Assembly (NCBI GenBank): GCA_011799875.1
Contig: CM022297.1
Coordinates: 72,243,868 to 72,307,867 of the forward strand
Origin: Thinopyrum elongatum
Lineage: Eukaryota > Streptophyta > Magnoliopsida > Poales > Poaceae
DNA length: 64,000 bases
Direction of reading: 5' to 3'
Position 1 is the first letter of the stretch. Each line of letters begins with the position of its first letter. The translations under genes were made by a program, and so were the position numbers. Shown piece after piece: positions 22,703-34,790 of the stretch. The notes beneath the pieces are model-generated. The model was given only the letters and a program-made list of their open reading frames with translations, did not search any database and was not told where the DNA came from.

Positions 22703-23301
22703 TGACGATGACATGTACCTAGGGTAGGGTCATAGGCCCGACCTAGACACCCTACCCAAGGACACTGCCCTAGAGTCAGAGACATTCAAAATGCAACAGA
22801 AGAAACTGACTAAATTCACCGTGGAATGTAATCCACTCGACCAGTTATGTAAATCGGATACCCCAATTCCACTCGACCAAGATGAAGTCACTCGACCGTA
22901 CAAAAAACCACTCGGAGCACGGAAGACCTAAAGTCACACAGGATGGCAATGGTCAGGCGTTCACTCTATAGTATTAAAGATCATTTTTAGCTCTTTATGG
23001 CTAGCGTTACCAGTAATGCCCTGTCTTAATGAACATTGAACCCTGTGTAACGTGGGATGGCTGGGGTCCTGGCGCACTCTATATAAGCCACCCCCCCTCC
23101 ACTGGCACAAGGGTTCGGACCCCCTGTAACTTTCACGCATAATCCAGTCGACCAAGCCTCCGGGCACCGAGACGTAGGGTTGTTACTTCCTCCGAGAAGG
23201 GCCTGAACTCGTACATCTTGCGTGCACAACCTCACCGTAGCTAGGATCCTGCCTCCTCCTACGTACCCCCTATTCTTACTGTCAGACTTACTCCCACGAC
23301 A
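22703..23301 (+). repeat. E2 5' LTR, unit 1
   Basis: Begins TGACGATGACATG, ends CTCCCACGACA. A TATATAA box at 23080-23086 is followed by a C-rich stretch and CAAGGGTTCGG, the likely start region of the genomic RNA. ACTCGAC and CACTCGG words are frequent. Confidence 0.95.
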
Positions 23302-23372
23302 GTTGGCGCCCACCATGGGGCGGCATCTTAGCAACTTCCGGTGAGGTTGCAATTTTTCCGATCTCCATCAAC
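23302..23372 (+). other. E2 primer-binding site and leader
   Basis: GT after the LTR, then TGGCGCCCACCATGGGG from 23304, complementary in its first bases to a tRNA 3' CCA end. The leader to the gag ATG (23373) is only about 70 bp. Confidence 0.8.
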
Positions 23373-25700
23373 ATGGTTTCTGGCGGTGGTTTGGCTGAGG
23401 GCCGCGAGATCCGTCTCGGCGCGCTCGTTCTCATCGCCGACGACTCCGCCTGGCTCCAGGAGGCCCCCCTCGACGTCGAGACGCTCCCCATCCGCGGGGC
23501 GACGCACTTTCGCGCATGTGTTCGCGGCGTCCTTCTACGGCAGCCGTCGACCCAGTATCGGTCGGCTCCCGCGGCATCCTCACCCCCCGCTGTTCGCCGC
23601 CACAAGCGATCCGGTTGATCGCGGCTTCAGCGGTGGGTGAAGCATGCGGTAGCCCGCCAGTCGGCCACCCCACAAATCGCGGCAATTGAGCCCGACGAAT
23701 CTCCCAATGGACTATTCGACCTGTCGACTGGTTCCGCCGAGACTCTGTCCGAGTGCGGAAGCAGTGACCCTGCGGCGGAGGTCCTGATGGTCGATACATC
23801 GCGCTGCCCGCCTGGCTTCCGTCGCGGTGGCGGCGGCGATGGCGGAGGCGGCTCGTCGCATGGTCACGAAGAATATCGTCCTGAAGCCCTCACTTCGAAG
23901 CAGAGGGACGAGCTGCATCATCGCAATATGGAGGCCCTCCACACCCCCATCATGGGGGAGACCTCCGAGGCTCGGGCCTTGGAAGCTGCGCGTCTAGCCA
24001 CCTTGGCTGAGCGCGCCCGACTGGAAAATCTCCAACATTCACTCGACGAGCGAGCCCGTCGGCAGATCCCCGAATCCAATCGACGGCAACGACAGTTGTT
24101 TCCTCCTGAGCCCCAGGTATACCGCACTCCGATCCAGAATCTTATAGCTGCAGCCCGTATAGCAGAGTCGATTCAGCCGTCCCAATCAGAGGCTGGAAGA
24201 GGTTTGATGCAGATTCGAGCGCTGCTCCGGGCAGCAGGTGAGCAAAACTCTGCCGCTTCTTAGTCGCGCAACAGGATCCATAGCAGATATGTGGTCGCAG
24301 ACACTGTTCAGTCGGCTCACAACCCAAGATCACCTCAGCGGCACGAAGATCGTGGGCACCGCCAGGACCAGTACCTGGATCGAGGCCACGGACATTACGA
24401 TCATCGGTATGGCCATGATGACGACCGTCGAGTGCCTACGCCCTCTCCGAGAGGTGGATCGTACGCGCCTCAGCGGCATGATGACAGGCGCTTGTATGGT
24501 GGTGAGCAGAGAGCTCCGGTCGACCCAAGAGAGCCTGGGTTTGATGCAAGATCACTTCTCGTGCAAGGTTTGGTCGACAGAGGCCGAGCACACAGGGAAG
24601 GACAAGATAGGTATCATCCGAGTGGAAGCAGAGTTCACGTGTCAGGGCCTGAATGTTTCAGCAGAGCCATCAGAGCTGCTGAGATTCCACCCAACTTCAG
24701 GTTGGCGACAGGAGTTAGCAAGTTTACTGGTGAGTCGAAGCCAGACACTTGGCTAGAGGATTACCGAGTGGCTGTGCAGATTGGTGGCGGCAATGATGAT
24801 GTAGCCACGAAGCACCTCCCCCTGATGCTGGAGGGCTCAGCCAGAGCCTGGTTGAATCAGTTGGCCCTTGGTAGTATTTTCTGTTGGGAAGATTTGGCCC
24901 GAGTGTTCGTCAGGACATTTGAGGGCACTTGCAAATGACCTGCAGGGTTGACTGAACTACAGCATTGTGTCCAAAAACCGAGTGAAACTTTGAGAGATTA
25001 TATCCAGAGATGGACCACTCTTCATCATACCGTGGAGAATGTGTCAGAGCATCAGGCAGTTTGCGCCTTCAAGGAGGGCGTTCGGTACAGAGAACTTAAC
25101 CTGAAATTCGGTCGGACAGGAGACATGTCCCTGGCTCGGATGATGGAAATAGCCACTCGGTACGCTAACGGCGAGGAAGAAGACAGACTCCGCAGTCGCA
25201 AGAATAAACCAGTCGCCCAGGACGCCGGAGGAGGAAATTCCAGTCGGAAGCAGAAGCGCAAAGCCGAACCCGCTGGTCCTGGTGAAGCTGCAGTTTTGAA
25301 CCAAGGGAAGTTCAAAGGAAAGCCTAAGGGGCCTTGGGTCCCCAAGAAAGTGAAAGATCAAGCGGGAAATGATGTGCTTGATTTACCGTGTCACATACAC
25401 ACCAAGAAAGATGAAGAGGGAAACCTGATTTACCCCAAGCATACCACTCGACAGTGTCGACTCCTGATTCAGAGCTTCCGAGAGGGTCAGCCCAGTGAAA
25501 AGGAAAAGGAATCTGATAAGGATGAAGACAAAGAAGAGGATGATGGTTACCCCAAGGTCAATGCCACTTTAGTGATTTTTGCTGACATTGAGAGCAAAAG
25601 TCGACTGAAGGTTATCAATCGCGAAGTGAATATGGTTGCTCCGGCAACTACGACATATTTAAAGTGGTCGCAGACTCCCATTACATTCGACCAGTCCGAT
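23373..25700 (+). pseudogene. E2 gag, unit 1
   Basis: Structural polyprotein that packages the retroelement RNA. The likely start is the ATG at 23373 (MVSGGGLAEGREIRLGAL), which aligns with the E1 gag start. A TGA at 23616-23618 follows a 1-bp deletion relative to E1, and the frame then runs on from about 23619. The N-terminal third is Gly/Arg-rich and helical. The Retrotrans_gag domain spans about 24660-25190 (FRLATGVSKFTGESKPDTWL, LEGSARAWLNQL, ETLRDYIQRWTTLHH). A Lys-rich linker and a Cys/His cluster (CHIHTKKDEEGN, then KHTTRQC), possibly zinc-binding, follow. Further stops are TAG 24261-24263 and TGA 24936-24938; the latter is CGA in unit 2, a CpG transition. Confidence 0.88.
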
Positions 25701-28700
25701 CACCCATCGCACGTTGCTACCCCTGGGGGCACCCGACTGACCAAGGTTCTGATGGATGGTGGCAGTGGTTTGAACATTCTATACGCTGAGACCCTCCGAG
25801 GGATGGGCATTCCGATGTCCAAGCTCAGCGAGAGCAACATGAGATTCCACGGAGTCATCCCAGGAAAGAAAGCCGATTCACTCGGTTAGATCACTCTTGA
25901 TGTGGTTTTCGGTGATTCAAAGAATTACCGTAAGGAAAAGTTAACGTTCGAGGTGGTGGATTTCCACAGTGCTTATCATGCGATTCTGGGTCGGCCTGCA
26001 TATGCTCGTTTCATGGCTCGAACGTGTTACGTATACCTCAAGCTGAAGATGCCTGGCCCCAGAGGTGTGATCACAGTCATAGGGGATCGACAAAGGGCAG
26101 AAGAGTGCCTCCAAAAGGGCTCAAAGATTGCTGATGAGCAAATGGCAGCAGTAGAAATGGAAGAATACAAAAAGAACGCAGATCCGAGTGATTTGTTGCG
26201 AGCAAAGAAGCCCGCTTCTGAGTCCGCATTTCAGTCGGCCGGTGCAACAAAGCTTGTCCATATCCATCCGATCGATCCCGATGCTGCTCCGACTCTCATC
26301 TCAACAACACTCGACAGCAAATAGGAAGAAGCGCTCATCCAGTTCCTCCGTGAGAACTGGGACATCTTCGCATGGAAACCATCTGACATGCCGGGTGTAC
26401 CCAGGGTACTGGCTGAGCACCGTTTGCGAGTCGACCCAAAAGTAAAACCCGTCAAAGAGCATCTCCGTTGGTCCGCCGTGGAGAAGAGGAAGGCAATTGG
26501 CGAGGAGGTGGCTCGGCTTCTGGCAGCTGAGTTCATCCGCGAGATATACCACTCCGAGTGGCTCGCCAATGTTGTCATGGTCCCCAAGAAAGACAAATCA
26601 CTTCGTATGTGTATCGATTTCAAACATATCAATCGGGCCTGCCTGAAAGATCACTTCCCTCTGCCCCGCATCGACCAGATAGTCGACTCGACTGCGGGGT
26701 GTGAGCGATTATCCTTCCTGGACGCATATTCCGGGTACCATCAGATCCGACTGTATGGACCCGACGAAATAAAGACAGCATTCATCACTCCATTCGGGTG
26801 TTTTTGCTATATTACCATGCCCTTTGGCCACAAGAATGCTGGTGCCACGTTCATGCGTATGATTCAGAAGTGCCTGCTCACTCAAATCAGTCGGAATATG
26901 GAAGCTTACATGGATGGCATCGTGGTCAAGTCACGCAAAGGTTCCGACCTACTGACTGACCTCGCTGAAACCTTTGCCAACTTAAGAAGATATAATATCA
27001 AGATCAATCCGTCAAAGTGCACATTCAGAGTTCCAGGTGGAAAGTTACTCGGTTTCCTCGTTTCCGAACGAGGGATCGACGCAAACCCAGAAAAGGTTGG
27101 CACAATCCTCCGAATGAACCGCCCCGTGCGCGTGCACGATGTTCAGAAGCTTACTGGTTGTTTGGCTGCATTAAGTCGATTCATCTCACGTCTCGGTGAA
27201 AAGGCATTACCTCTTTACCGACTAATGAAGAAGTCTGACAAGTTCGAGTGGAATCCTGAAGCTGAAGCAGCGTTTGAAGAGCTCAAAGCCCTGCTTTCCA
27301 CCCAGCCGGTGCTTGCTGCTCCAGTCAGCAAAGAGCCTCTATTGCTATATATTGCAGCCACTGGACAGGTCGTCAGCACAGTACTCACGGTCGAGCGGGA
27401 AGAAGAAGGCAAAGCCTACAAATTTCAACGCCCAGTATACTATATTTCTGAAGTTTTAACTCCATCCAAGCAAAGATACCCGCATTATCAGAAGCTTGTC
27501 TATGGGATTTACTTGACCACGAAGAAAGTTGCACATTATTTTGCAGACCACTCGGTTTCAGTCGTCAGCGATGCCCCATTATCTGAAATTCTGAACAATC
27601 GAGACGCAACTGGTTGAGTGGCCAAGTGGGCGATTGAACTCCTTCCTTTGGATATCAAGTTTGAGGCAAAGAAAGCAATCAAGTCTTAGGCAATAGCAGA
27701 TTTCCTCGCCGAGTGGATTGAGCAGGAGCAACCGACTCAGGTTCACTCGGAACATTGGACTATGTTCTTCGATGGGTCCAAAATGTTGAATGGTTCCGGC
27801 GCTGGAGTGGTTTTAGTGTCCCCAAGAGGTGACAAGCTCAGCTATGTCATCCAGATTCACTTTGATTCTTCAAACAATGAAGCTGAGTATGAGGCACTTT
27901 TGTATGGGTTACGTATGGCCATTTCACTCGGCGTCCGACGCCTGATGGTTTACGGCGACTCAGATTTAGTGGTCAATCAAGTGATGAAGGAGTGGGATAT
28001 CAGAAGCCCAGCTATGAATGGTTATTGCAATGCAGTAAGAAAGTTGGAGAAGAAGTTTGAGGGGTTAGAGATCCACCACATACCCCGAATCAAAAATCAA
28101 GCTGCTGATGATCTGGCGAAGATAGGTTCCACTCGGAAACCAATTCCCAGTAATGTGTTCTTGGAGCATCTCCACTCCCCGTCAGTTCAAGAAGATCCTT
28201 TTACAGAGGAGCCCCCACAACCGAGAAGCTCAACCGATCCGACTGAGATTGAAGTCCCAGCAGTGGTCGACCTGATCATGGAGGTTTTGGTGATTATTCC
28301 CGATTGGACAGTGCCATATATTGCGTACCTGCTTAGACAAGAGCTCCCAGAAGATGAGGATGAGGCCCGGCAGATCGTTCGTCGATCCAAAGCCTTCACA
28401 GTTATTGGAGGGCGAGTTTTTAGGGAAAGTGTCACAGGAGTTGCTCAGCGTTGCATCTCTCCGGAAGAAGGTCGAATGATCCTAAATGAGATCCACTAGG
28501 GAACCTGTGGCCACCATGCATCCTCTCGGACCATTGTGGCCAAAGCATACCGAGCAGGATTTTACTGGCCGAGGGCAAATGAGATGGCAAAAGATATAGT
28601 CGACAAGTGCGAAGGCTGCCAGTTTTACTCAAACATGCCTCACAAACCTGCATCTGCCTTGAAGACCATTCCACTCGTCTGGCCGTTTGCAGTCTGGGGG

Positions 28701-29537
28701 TTGGATATGGTTGGACCTTTCAAGACCGGCAGAAGTGGTTTCACTCATTTGCTTGTGGCAGTCGACAAATTCACAAAATGGATTGAGGCCAAGCCTATCA
28801 AGAATCTTGATTCAAGCACCGCCATCAGTTTTATCAGGGAGCTGATATTCAGATATGGAGTCCCTCACAGTATTATCACAGATAACGGCTCCAATTTTTA
28901 TTCTGACGAGTTCAGAGTGTTTTGTGCTTCCCAAGGCACTCGGGTCGATTACGCATCTGTTGCACACCCGCAGTCGAATGGACAGGCAGAAAGGGCAAAT
29001 GGCTTAATCTTACAAGGACTGAAACCCCGACTGATGCGCGATCTCAAGCATGCCGCTGGAGCTTGGGTGACTGAATTGCCATCTGTCCTATGGGGACTGA
29101 GAACAACTCCCAACCGGTCGACTGACCGAACCCCCTTCTTCATGGTGTATGGTGCTGAAGCTGTGCTTCCGAGTGACTTACTGCACAACGCCCCCCGAGT
29201 GGAACTCTTCTCAGAAGCTGAAGCGGAACAAGCACGCCAGGACGCAGTCGACCTCCTAGAGGAAGAACGAGAGATGGCTCTGATCCGGTCGACCATCTAT
29301 CAACAAGATCTGCGTCGATTCCACGCCAGAAACATCAAAGGTCGAGCGGTTCAAGAAGGAGACCTTGTGCTCCGAGTACACCAGAAGCGACCTCACAAGC
29401 TTGCTCCGGCCTGGGAAGGCCCCTTCATCATCACCAAGGTACTCCACAACGGGGCGTATCACCTCTACAACGTAGCCAAGAAAGAAGACGAGCCACGATC
29501 GTGGAATGCAGACCTACTCTGCCGTTTTTATACCTAA
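25701..29537 (+). pseudogene. E2 pol, unit 1: PR-RT-RNase H-second RNase H-integrase
   Basis: Same frame as gag, so one polyprotein. Protease: active site VLMDGGSGLNI at about 25747. RT from about 26388: CIDFKHINRACLKDHFPLPR, FLDAYSGYHQI (first catalytic Asp), FGCFCYITMPFG, then AYMDGIVVKS, where the canonical YxDD box has lost its second Asp to Gly. RNase H follows (about 27240-27615; PVYYISEVLTPSKQRYP). The second RNase H is at about 27762-28150 (FFDGSKMLNGSG, YGDSDLVVNQ). The integrase has an HHCC finger (GTCGHH, CEGCQFYS) and DDE residues (GLDMVGPF, TDNGSNF, QSNGQAERAN). Stops: TAG 25887, TAG 26322, TGA 27615, TAG 27687 and TAG 28497. The protein ends at 29537 without a chromodomain. Confidence 0.93.
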
Positions 29538-29649
29538 GCACTCGGATCGACGAGTTGTAATAAGAATCCTTCAGTCTGCTTATCAAAGACAAGATTTTTG
29601 CAGTATCTCAGTGATTGTGCTCCCTTAAGCATATGTGTTCAAATCCCCC

Positions 29650-30450
29650 AGTGGGTGGCTTAGCCGCGAACCCGATTCGCCTAAGTTTTAAAAAACACTC
29701 CGAGTGAAGAGCAACCCTCTCACTCGGGGGCTTAGCTGCCAACCCGATTCGCCTAAGTTCAAAGAACACTCCGAGTGAAGAGCAACCCTCTCACTCGGGG
29801 GCTTAGCTGCCAACCCGATTCGCCTAAGTTCAAAAAACACTCCGAGTGAAGAGCAACCCTCTCACTCGGGGGCTTAGCTGCGAACCCGATTCGCCTAAGT
29901 TTTAAAAAACACTCCGAGTGAAGAGCAACCCTCTCACTCGGGGGCTTAGCTGCGAACCCGTTTCGCCTAAGTTCAAAAAACACTCCGAATGAAGAGCAAC
30001 CCTCTCACTCAGGGGCTTAGCTGCGAAACCGATTCGCCTAAGTTCAAAAATCACTCCGAGTGAAGAGCAACCCTCTCACTCGGGGGCTTAGCTGCGAACC
30101 CGATTCGCCTAAGTTCAAAAAACACTCTGAGTGAAGAGCAACCCTCTCACTCGGGGGCTTAGCTACGAACCCGATTCGCCTAAGTCCAAAAAACACTCCG
30201 AGTGAAGAGCAACCCTCTCACTCGGGGGCTTAGCTGCGAACCCGATTCGCCTAAGTTCAAAAAAACACTCCGAGTGGAGAGCAATCCTCCCACCCGGGGA
30301 CTGAGCTGCGACCCCGTACTCACCTAAGTTTCAAAACAAACTCCGAGTGGTGAGCAATCCTCCCACCCGGGGACTTAGCTGCGACCCCGTACTCGCCTAA
30401 GTTACAAAACAAATTCCGAGTGAAGAGCAACATCCTCACTCGGAAACTTG
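29650..30450. repeat. E2 hairpin-monomer array
   Basis: About eleven monomers of 71 bp (CGAGTG at 29701, 29772 and 29843). They are homologous to the E1 monomers but a distinct type: CCGAGTG, AAGAGCAACCCTCT loop, CACTCGG, GGCTTAGCTGCGAACCCG, TTCGCCTAAGTTCAAAAA. The first stem is unchanged relative to E1. The second is GCGAA/TTCGC where E1 has GCGAG/CTCGC. The last two or three monomers are more diverged. The array lies between the pol stop and the 3' end of the antisense gene. Confidence 0.92.
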
Positions 30451-30731
30451 GCCACACGCTCCGAGCTGCGCCATAAATACGACGCACGGCCCTCTCGTCG
30501 GAGCTGCACCACAAGTACAACATCTATTCCGAGTCAAGTTTCACTCGGAGTCAAGAGACTTGAAAGTGGTAAAGACAAAGCAACCATATTCAAAGAAAAA
30601 CCAAGTTCGGATAAATCCAGCAAGGTTTAGAACCGCGAACAGAATTGCTCAGGCCTCAGGCCCGAAAGAGTTTAACGGTTACAAAATCACTCGGCATTCC
30701 GAGGCAAATAAGATCAAGGCATAAAGTTTGT

Positions 30732-33700
30732 TCACTCCTCAGGAGGAGGGCTAGCTGGCTCGACGAACTCGTCCAGGTCGATTCCATCAGCGATACGAGT
30801 AGCAGCGTCGATGAAAGTCTCCATGAAGGACTGGAATTGAAGCTTCTTGGTATTGGCGACCTTGAGAACTGCCAGCTTCTCTTCTTTAACTTCCTTGCAA
30901 TGAACGCAGACCAGAGACAGAGCCACGTCAGCGCCGCACCGAGCAGATGACTTCTTCCACGCCTGTACTCGACTGGGGATCTCATTAAGTCGAGTCATCA
31001 GAGACTCGAGGTCATTCTGGAATGTCACACCTGGCCAGAGCTCCGTATCAATCCGCGACGCCGCCACCTTCAGTCGTGCAAGATAGCCCATAACGCCGGC
31101 GAGGCGAGTTTCCAGTCGCCGCACGTTCATTGCAGCTTCGTCCTTGACAGGGGAGTTAATGGGATCCAGATTCGTCTCAATCCACCCAGTCTCTTCCTCG
31201 AAGTTTTGACAGAACTCTGCACACACAGAGAAATGATGAGTCGCCAGTTGCATGATGAGTCGATAGTTGCAAATCAGTCGGAAAAGGGAGAGTACCTTCA
31301 AGCATAAGGAACATCTTCTTGGCAAGTCCTCCCAGATAGGTCTCCAACTTGTCCCTCCTCCGAGTGAGATCTTCAACTTTGTCGGTAAAGGCCACCTTGT
31401 CCTTCTTCAGCTGCACGACTTCTTTGTTGACTTCGTCAATGGCAGTCTTCAGTTTGGTGTTTTCTTCTTCTAACTTGTCGACTGAAGCCAGCTTCTTGTA
31501 GGCAAGTTCAGTTTTCTCCCGCGCCGTCTTCTGTTCTGCTACAAGGTCGAGGTCCTTCTGCTCCAGAGCCTGCTTCATTTTGTCTAAAGAAATAACATTC
31601 CTCAGACGAGCTTGGAGTTGTCTGTTTTCACTACGCACATCTGTTCGAGTGGAGTCACTCGGTTCAAAAGGCGAAAAGAAAAGGTGGCAAGGCAAACAGT
31701 CGGCGAGTTATTACCTCCCATGGCAGCCGCTTCATCCTTAGCCTTTTGCAAGTTCTCCTTGGCCAGCTCCAGGTCGAGATTGAGCTGGGTTTGTTTCTTC
31801 TGCAATTCAGCAAACTGGGCCCTGAACTCACAAGATTTCTGCAATCAACGAATAAGACACGTCAGTCGACAGGCACAAAGATTGATTGCTTCCGAGCGAT
31901 AAGATACAAGTTCAAGTCATCATGGAAAAAGGAGTTCTAAGACCACTGCGAATCAAACATTCGACAATAGTCTCGGGGACTACACCCAGTGGGTGCACTT
32001 GGCGTGCCCCCACTGGTTCGACTTTCCACTTGACATGGTCCGTCCAGTCGGAGAAAAAAAAAGGCAACATTTGTTCTCAGACCACCGCCGACTACCCGCA
32101 GTCGACCGTGGTCTCGGGGACTACACCCAGTGGGTGCACTTGGCGTGCCCCCACTGGTCCAGATCCCACTCGGCACAACCTGTCTGGACCGAGTGGAAGA
32201 ACTATAAAGAGGCATTTGATAAAGACCCCCGCCAAATCAAACATTCGACGGTGGTCTCGGGGACTACACCCACTGGGTGCACTCTGCGTGCCCCCACTGA
32301 TTCAAGGATACACTCGACGCGACCTAGTCGACTCAAGCGGAAGAATTATTCAGCAAAAGTTAAAGCACCCACTGGGTGAACGGATGCAAGGTGCAGACTC
32401 ATGATAGATGCACTTTAAAGGTCAAAACGCTCATCCACGGACATCTTACGAATAATAAAGCAGCAGTTTTCAAGTACCATATCCTAACAGAGCAAAGATC
32501 AAGCTGAAAAACTCAGTCGGAAATCAACTCACCTGGACATTGGTCTGAAGAGCAGAGCTGGCATCGTAGGCAGCCTTGCTAGCTTCATGCACCACCTTCA
32601 TGTGTTCCATCATCAGGCCTGCTTGGCGTATAGCTTCCTTAGCAGCACTCATTGGGTCCTCTGGGACATGATGGGTAGCAAAGAGCAGAGTTGGTGGAAC
32701 AGTTGAGGCAGCCAGGGGATCTGAAGCATGGAGTTGCACAGACGGAGCAGGGGCTTGGGCGGTCGACGCCGAAGGATGATCAGTCGACACATGATCGGCA
32801 AAAGAAACAGAAGCCCAAATTGGATCTCCGGACTGCTGGATCACTGGTTCTGGCGCTGATGTCGACTAAGGTGCCTTGCTGGCAGGCACCCTCCTACTCG
32901 AAGTCCTGCCTTTTCTTCCTGTAGTCTTCTGAGGCACAACTTCATGATCATCGTCGTCTGGAAGTTCAATGACATTTGGTGGTGCTGCAAAAGACTCGAC
33001 CGTAAGAGTTCAGTCGACCGATAGTACAATTGACAAAATGAGGACAAGATGGTAGAGTTGTACCCGCTTTGGAAGTGGCCGCATCTTCGGTCTCCTCGTC
33101 ATCTTGATCCTTGTAAATGTCCATGGAGGTCCCAGAAGTAGCAGCGCTGAAAGTTTCAGAATTCACTCGGTCAAGCAATAGAACGAGTCGACAATAACGT
33201 AGAAGTTCCCAAGCAAACTGAAGAGAGAAAGCAAAACACTTACGCAGAAGCGACGGGAACATCCACCTTGATCTTGGGCAAAGCCTTCCGAGGCTTTGAA
33301 GGGATGACCTTGGGCTGCTTGGCGGCCTTTTCAGATGGCTCCGGAGTCAAAGTCCGAGTGCGTTTTTGTGTTTGTGTGCTTGGGGGAGCTGCTTTGCCAC
33401 AACCACTTGCAGGATCTTGGGACTGTTTGGATCGGCCTTCCAAGCGAGGTGGTGACTCGGCTTCCTCACTATCATCCGAGTCGTCACTGCCGTCTTCATT
33501 GTCGTCAGGGGATTGCCAGTCACCACTCTCACCTTCGCTCTCCGTTCCCTCCAGGACTTGCTCTCCATTTGGCATCGAGTACATCTCAGTAAAAATCTGC
33601 AAGGCAAGGAGTCAAACAAGCATCAATGAGATCCAAGGACAGTTACAAATCAGAATAAAAAGTCACTCGGTAACAAAGGCCAGACCTTGTCCGGCTCATT

Positions 33701-34777
33701 GTCGGCGTCGAATGGCGCAACTCTTCTAGACCCCCTGGGGTTGTCTTTGTTTCCCGTGATGCTCTGCAGCCACTGTGCCACCGTCTCCTCGGTGACCTCC
33801 TCTGGGTGGACCCGAGCGGTGTCGTTAGCGCCCGAGTACATCCACAAGGGATGATCGCGGGCTTGGAGAGGCTGGATGCGTCGACTGAGAAACACCTCCA
33901 ACAAATCCATGCCGGTCACACCATCACAGACCAATTGAACTACCCGGTCGACTAGCATGGACACCTCTACTTTCTCTGCTGGAGTCATGGTCAATGAAGA
34001 GGGTTGGCGGACTCGCTCCATGGTGAAGGTCGGAAGGCCAGTCGACTGACCAGGGGTCGGAATATCTCGGCAATAGAACCAGGTCGACTGCCACCCCCTA
34101 ACTGACTCGGGAAGAGTCATAGAAGGAAAAGTACTCCTACCCCTTGTCTGAATCCCTAAACCCCCGCACATTTGGATCACGTGCATTCTTGCGTCAGTCG
34201 GATTTGCCTTCTTCACAGTTTGGGAACGGCAAGTAAAGATGTGTTTGAATAAGCCCCAATGCGGTCGACAGCCCAAGAAGTTTTCACACAGAGAGACATA
34301 CGCAGCGAGATATGTGATGGTGTTGGGAGAGAAATGATGAAGTTGGGCACCAAAAAAGTTCAGGAAACCCCGGAAAAAAGGATGCGGAGGCAGAGTGAAA
34401 CCGCGGTCAACATGAGTTGCGAGGAGGACGCACTCACCCTCCTGCGGCTGAGGCTCGGTCTCGTTCCCCGGCAACCTCCAAGATCCGTGGGCAATGAAGC
34501 CCGCTTCGACCAGGTCCTCCAAATCCTCCTGCTGGATCGTAGATCGAATCCAGTCTCCCTGGATCCAACCAGGCGGCAGACCGGACCTCGACGACGATCC
34601 CCGACTCGTCTTCTTGCCCTTTGCCACCGCCGTCGCCTTCTTAGCACGCTCCAGGGCCACCGTCTTCTCCTTTCCCATCGCAGCGGACGGCGTACAGGCG
34701 GAACGACGGCGTGGAGGAAGATGCAGTGAGGAAACAGAGGAAGAAGGGAGAGAATGAGGCGCACTGTGCAAACTCAT
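30732..34777 (-). pseudogene. E2 antisense accessory gene (aORF), 7 exons
   Basis: The only full-length aORF here. Exons: 34777-33686, 33596-33244, 33146-33064, 32984-32533, 31838-31715, 31657-31296 and 31216-30732; every intron is GT-AG and phases fit, giving roughly 950 residues. The first exon carries the plant-specific 'putative gypsy type transposon' domain (PF04195, Transposase_28), visible as HPFFRGFLNFFG, YVSLCENFLG and HWGLFKHIF, and then FLSRRIQPLQARDHP. Exon 2 is acidic (DSDDSEEAE) then Lys/Pro-rich. Exons 5-7 are predicted coiled coil. ATG is at 34777 or, more likely given the upstream TATA-like box, 34678 (MGKEKTVALERAKK). Lesions: TAG at 32866-32868 in exon 4 and a 1-bp deletion at the start of exon 6. 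The role is unknown; the gene is antisense to, and converges with, gag-pol. Confidence 0.85.
31935..32330. repeat. Hairpin repeats in intron 4 of the E2 aORF
   Basis: Three units in the 694-bp intron (31839-32532). The middle unit, 32079-32114, forms an almost perfect stem: AGACCACCG...CCGACT, loop ACCCGC, AGTCG...GTGGTCT. Each is followed by CGGGGACTACACCC and a second palindrome in which CAGTGGG pairs with CCCACTG around TGCACTTGGCGTGC. The first unit keeps the E1-like GCGAAT/ATTCG arms. Confidence 0.85.
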
Positions 34778-34790
34778 CGGCCTCGACGGC

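Noticed and set aside
29300..29537. Chromodomain at the C-terminus of integrase
   Set aside because: The tail after the GPF motif is short and lacks aromatic-cage residues; Tat elements generally have none.
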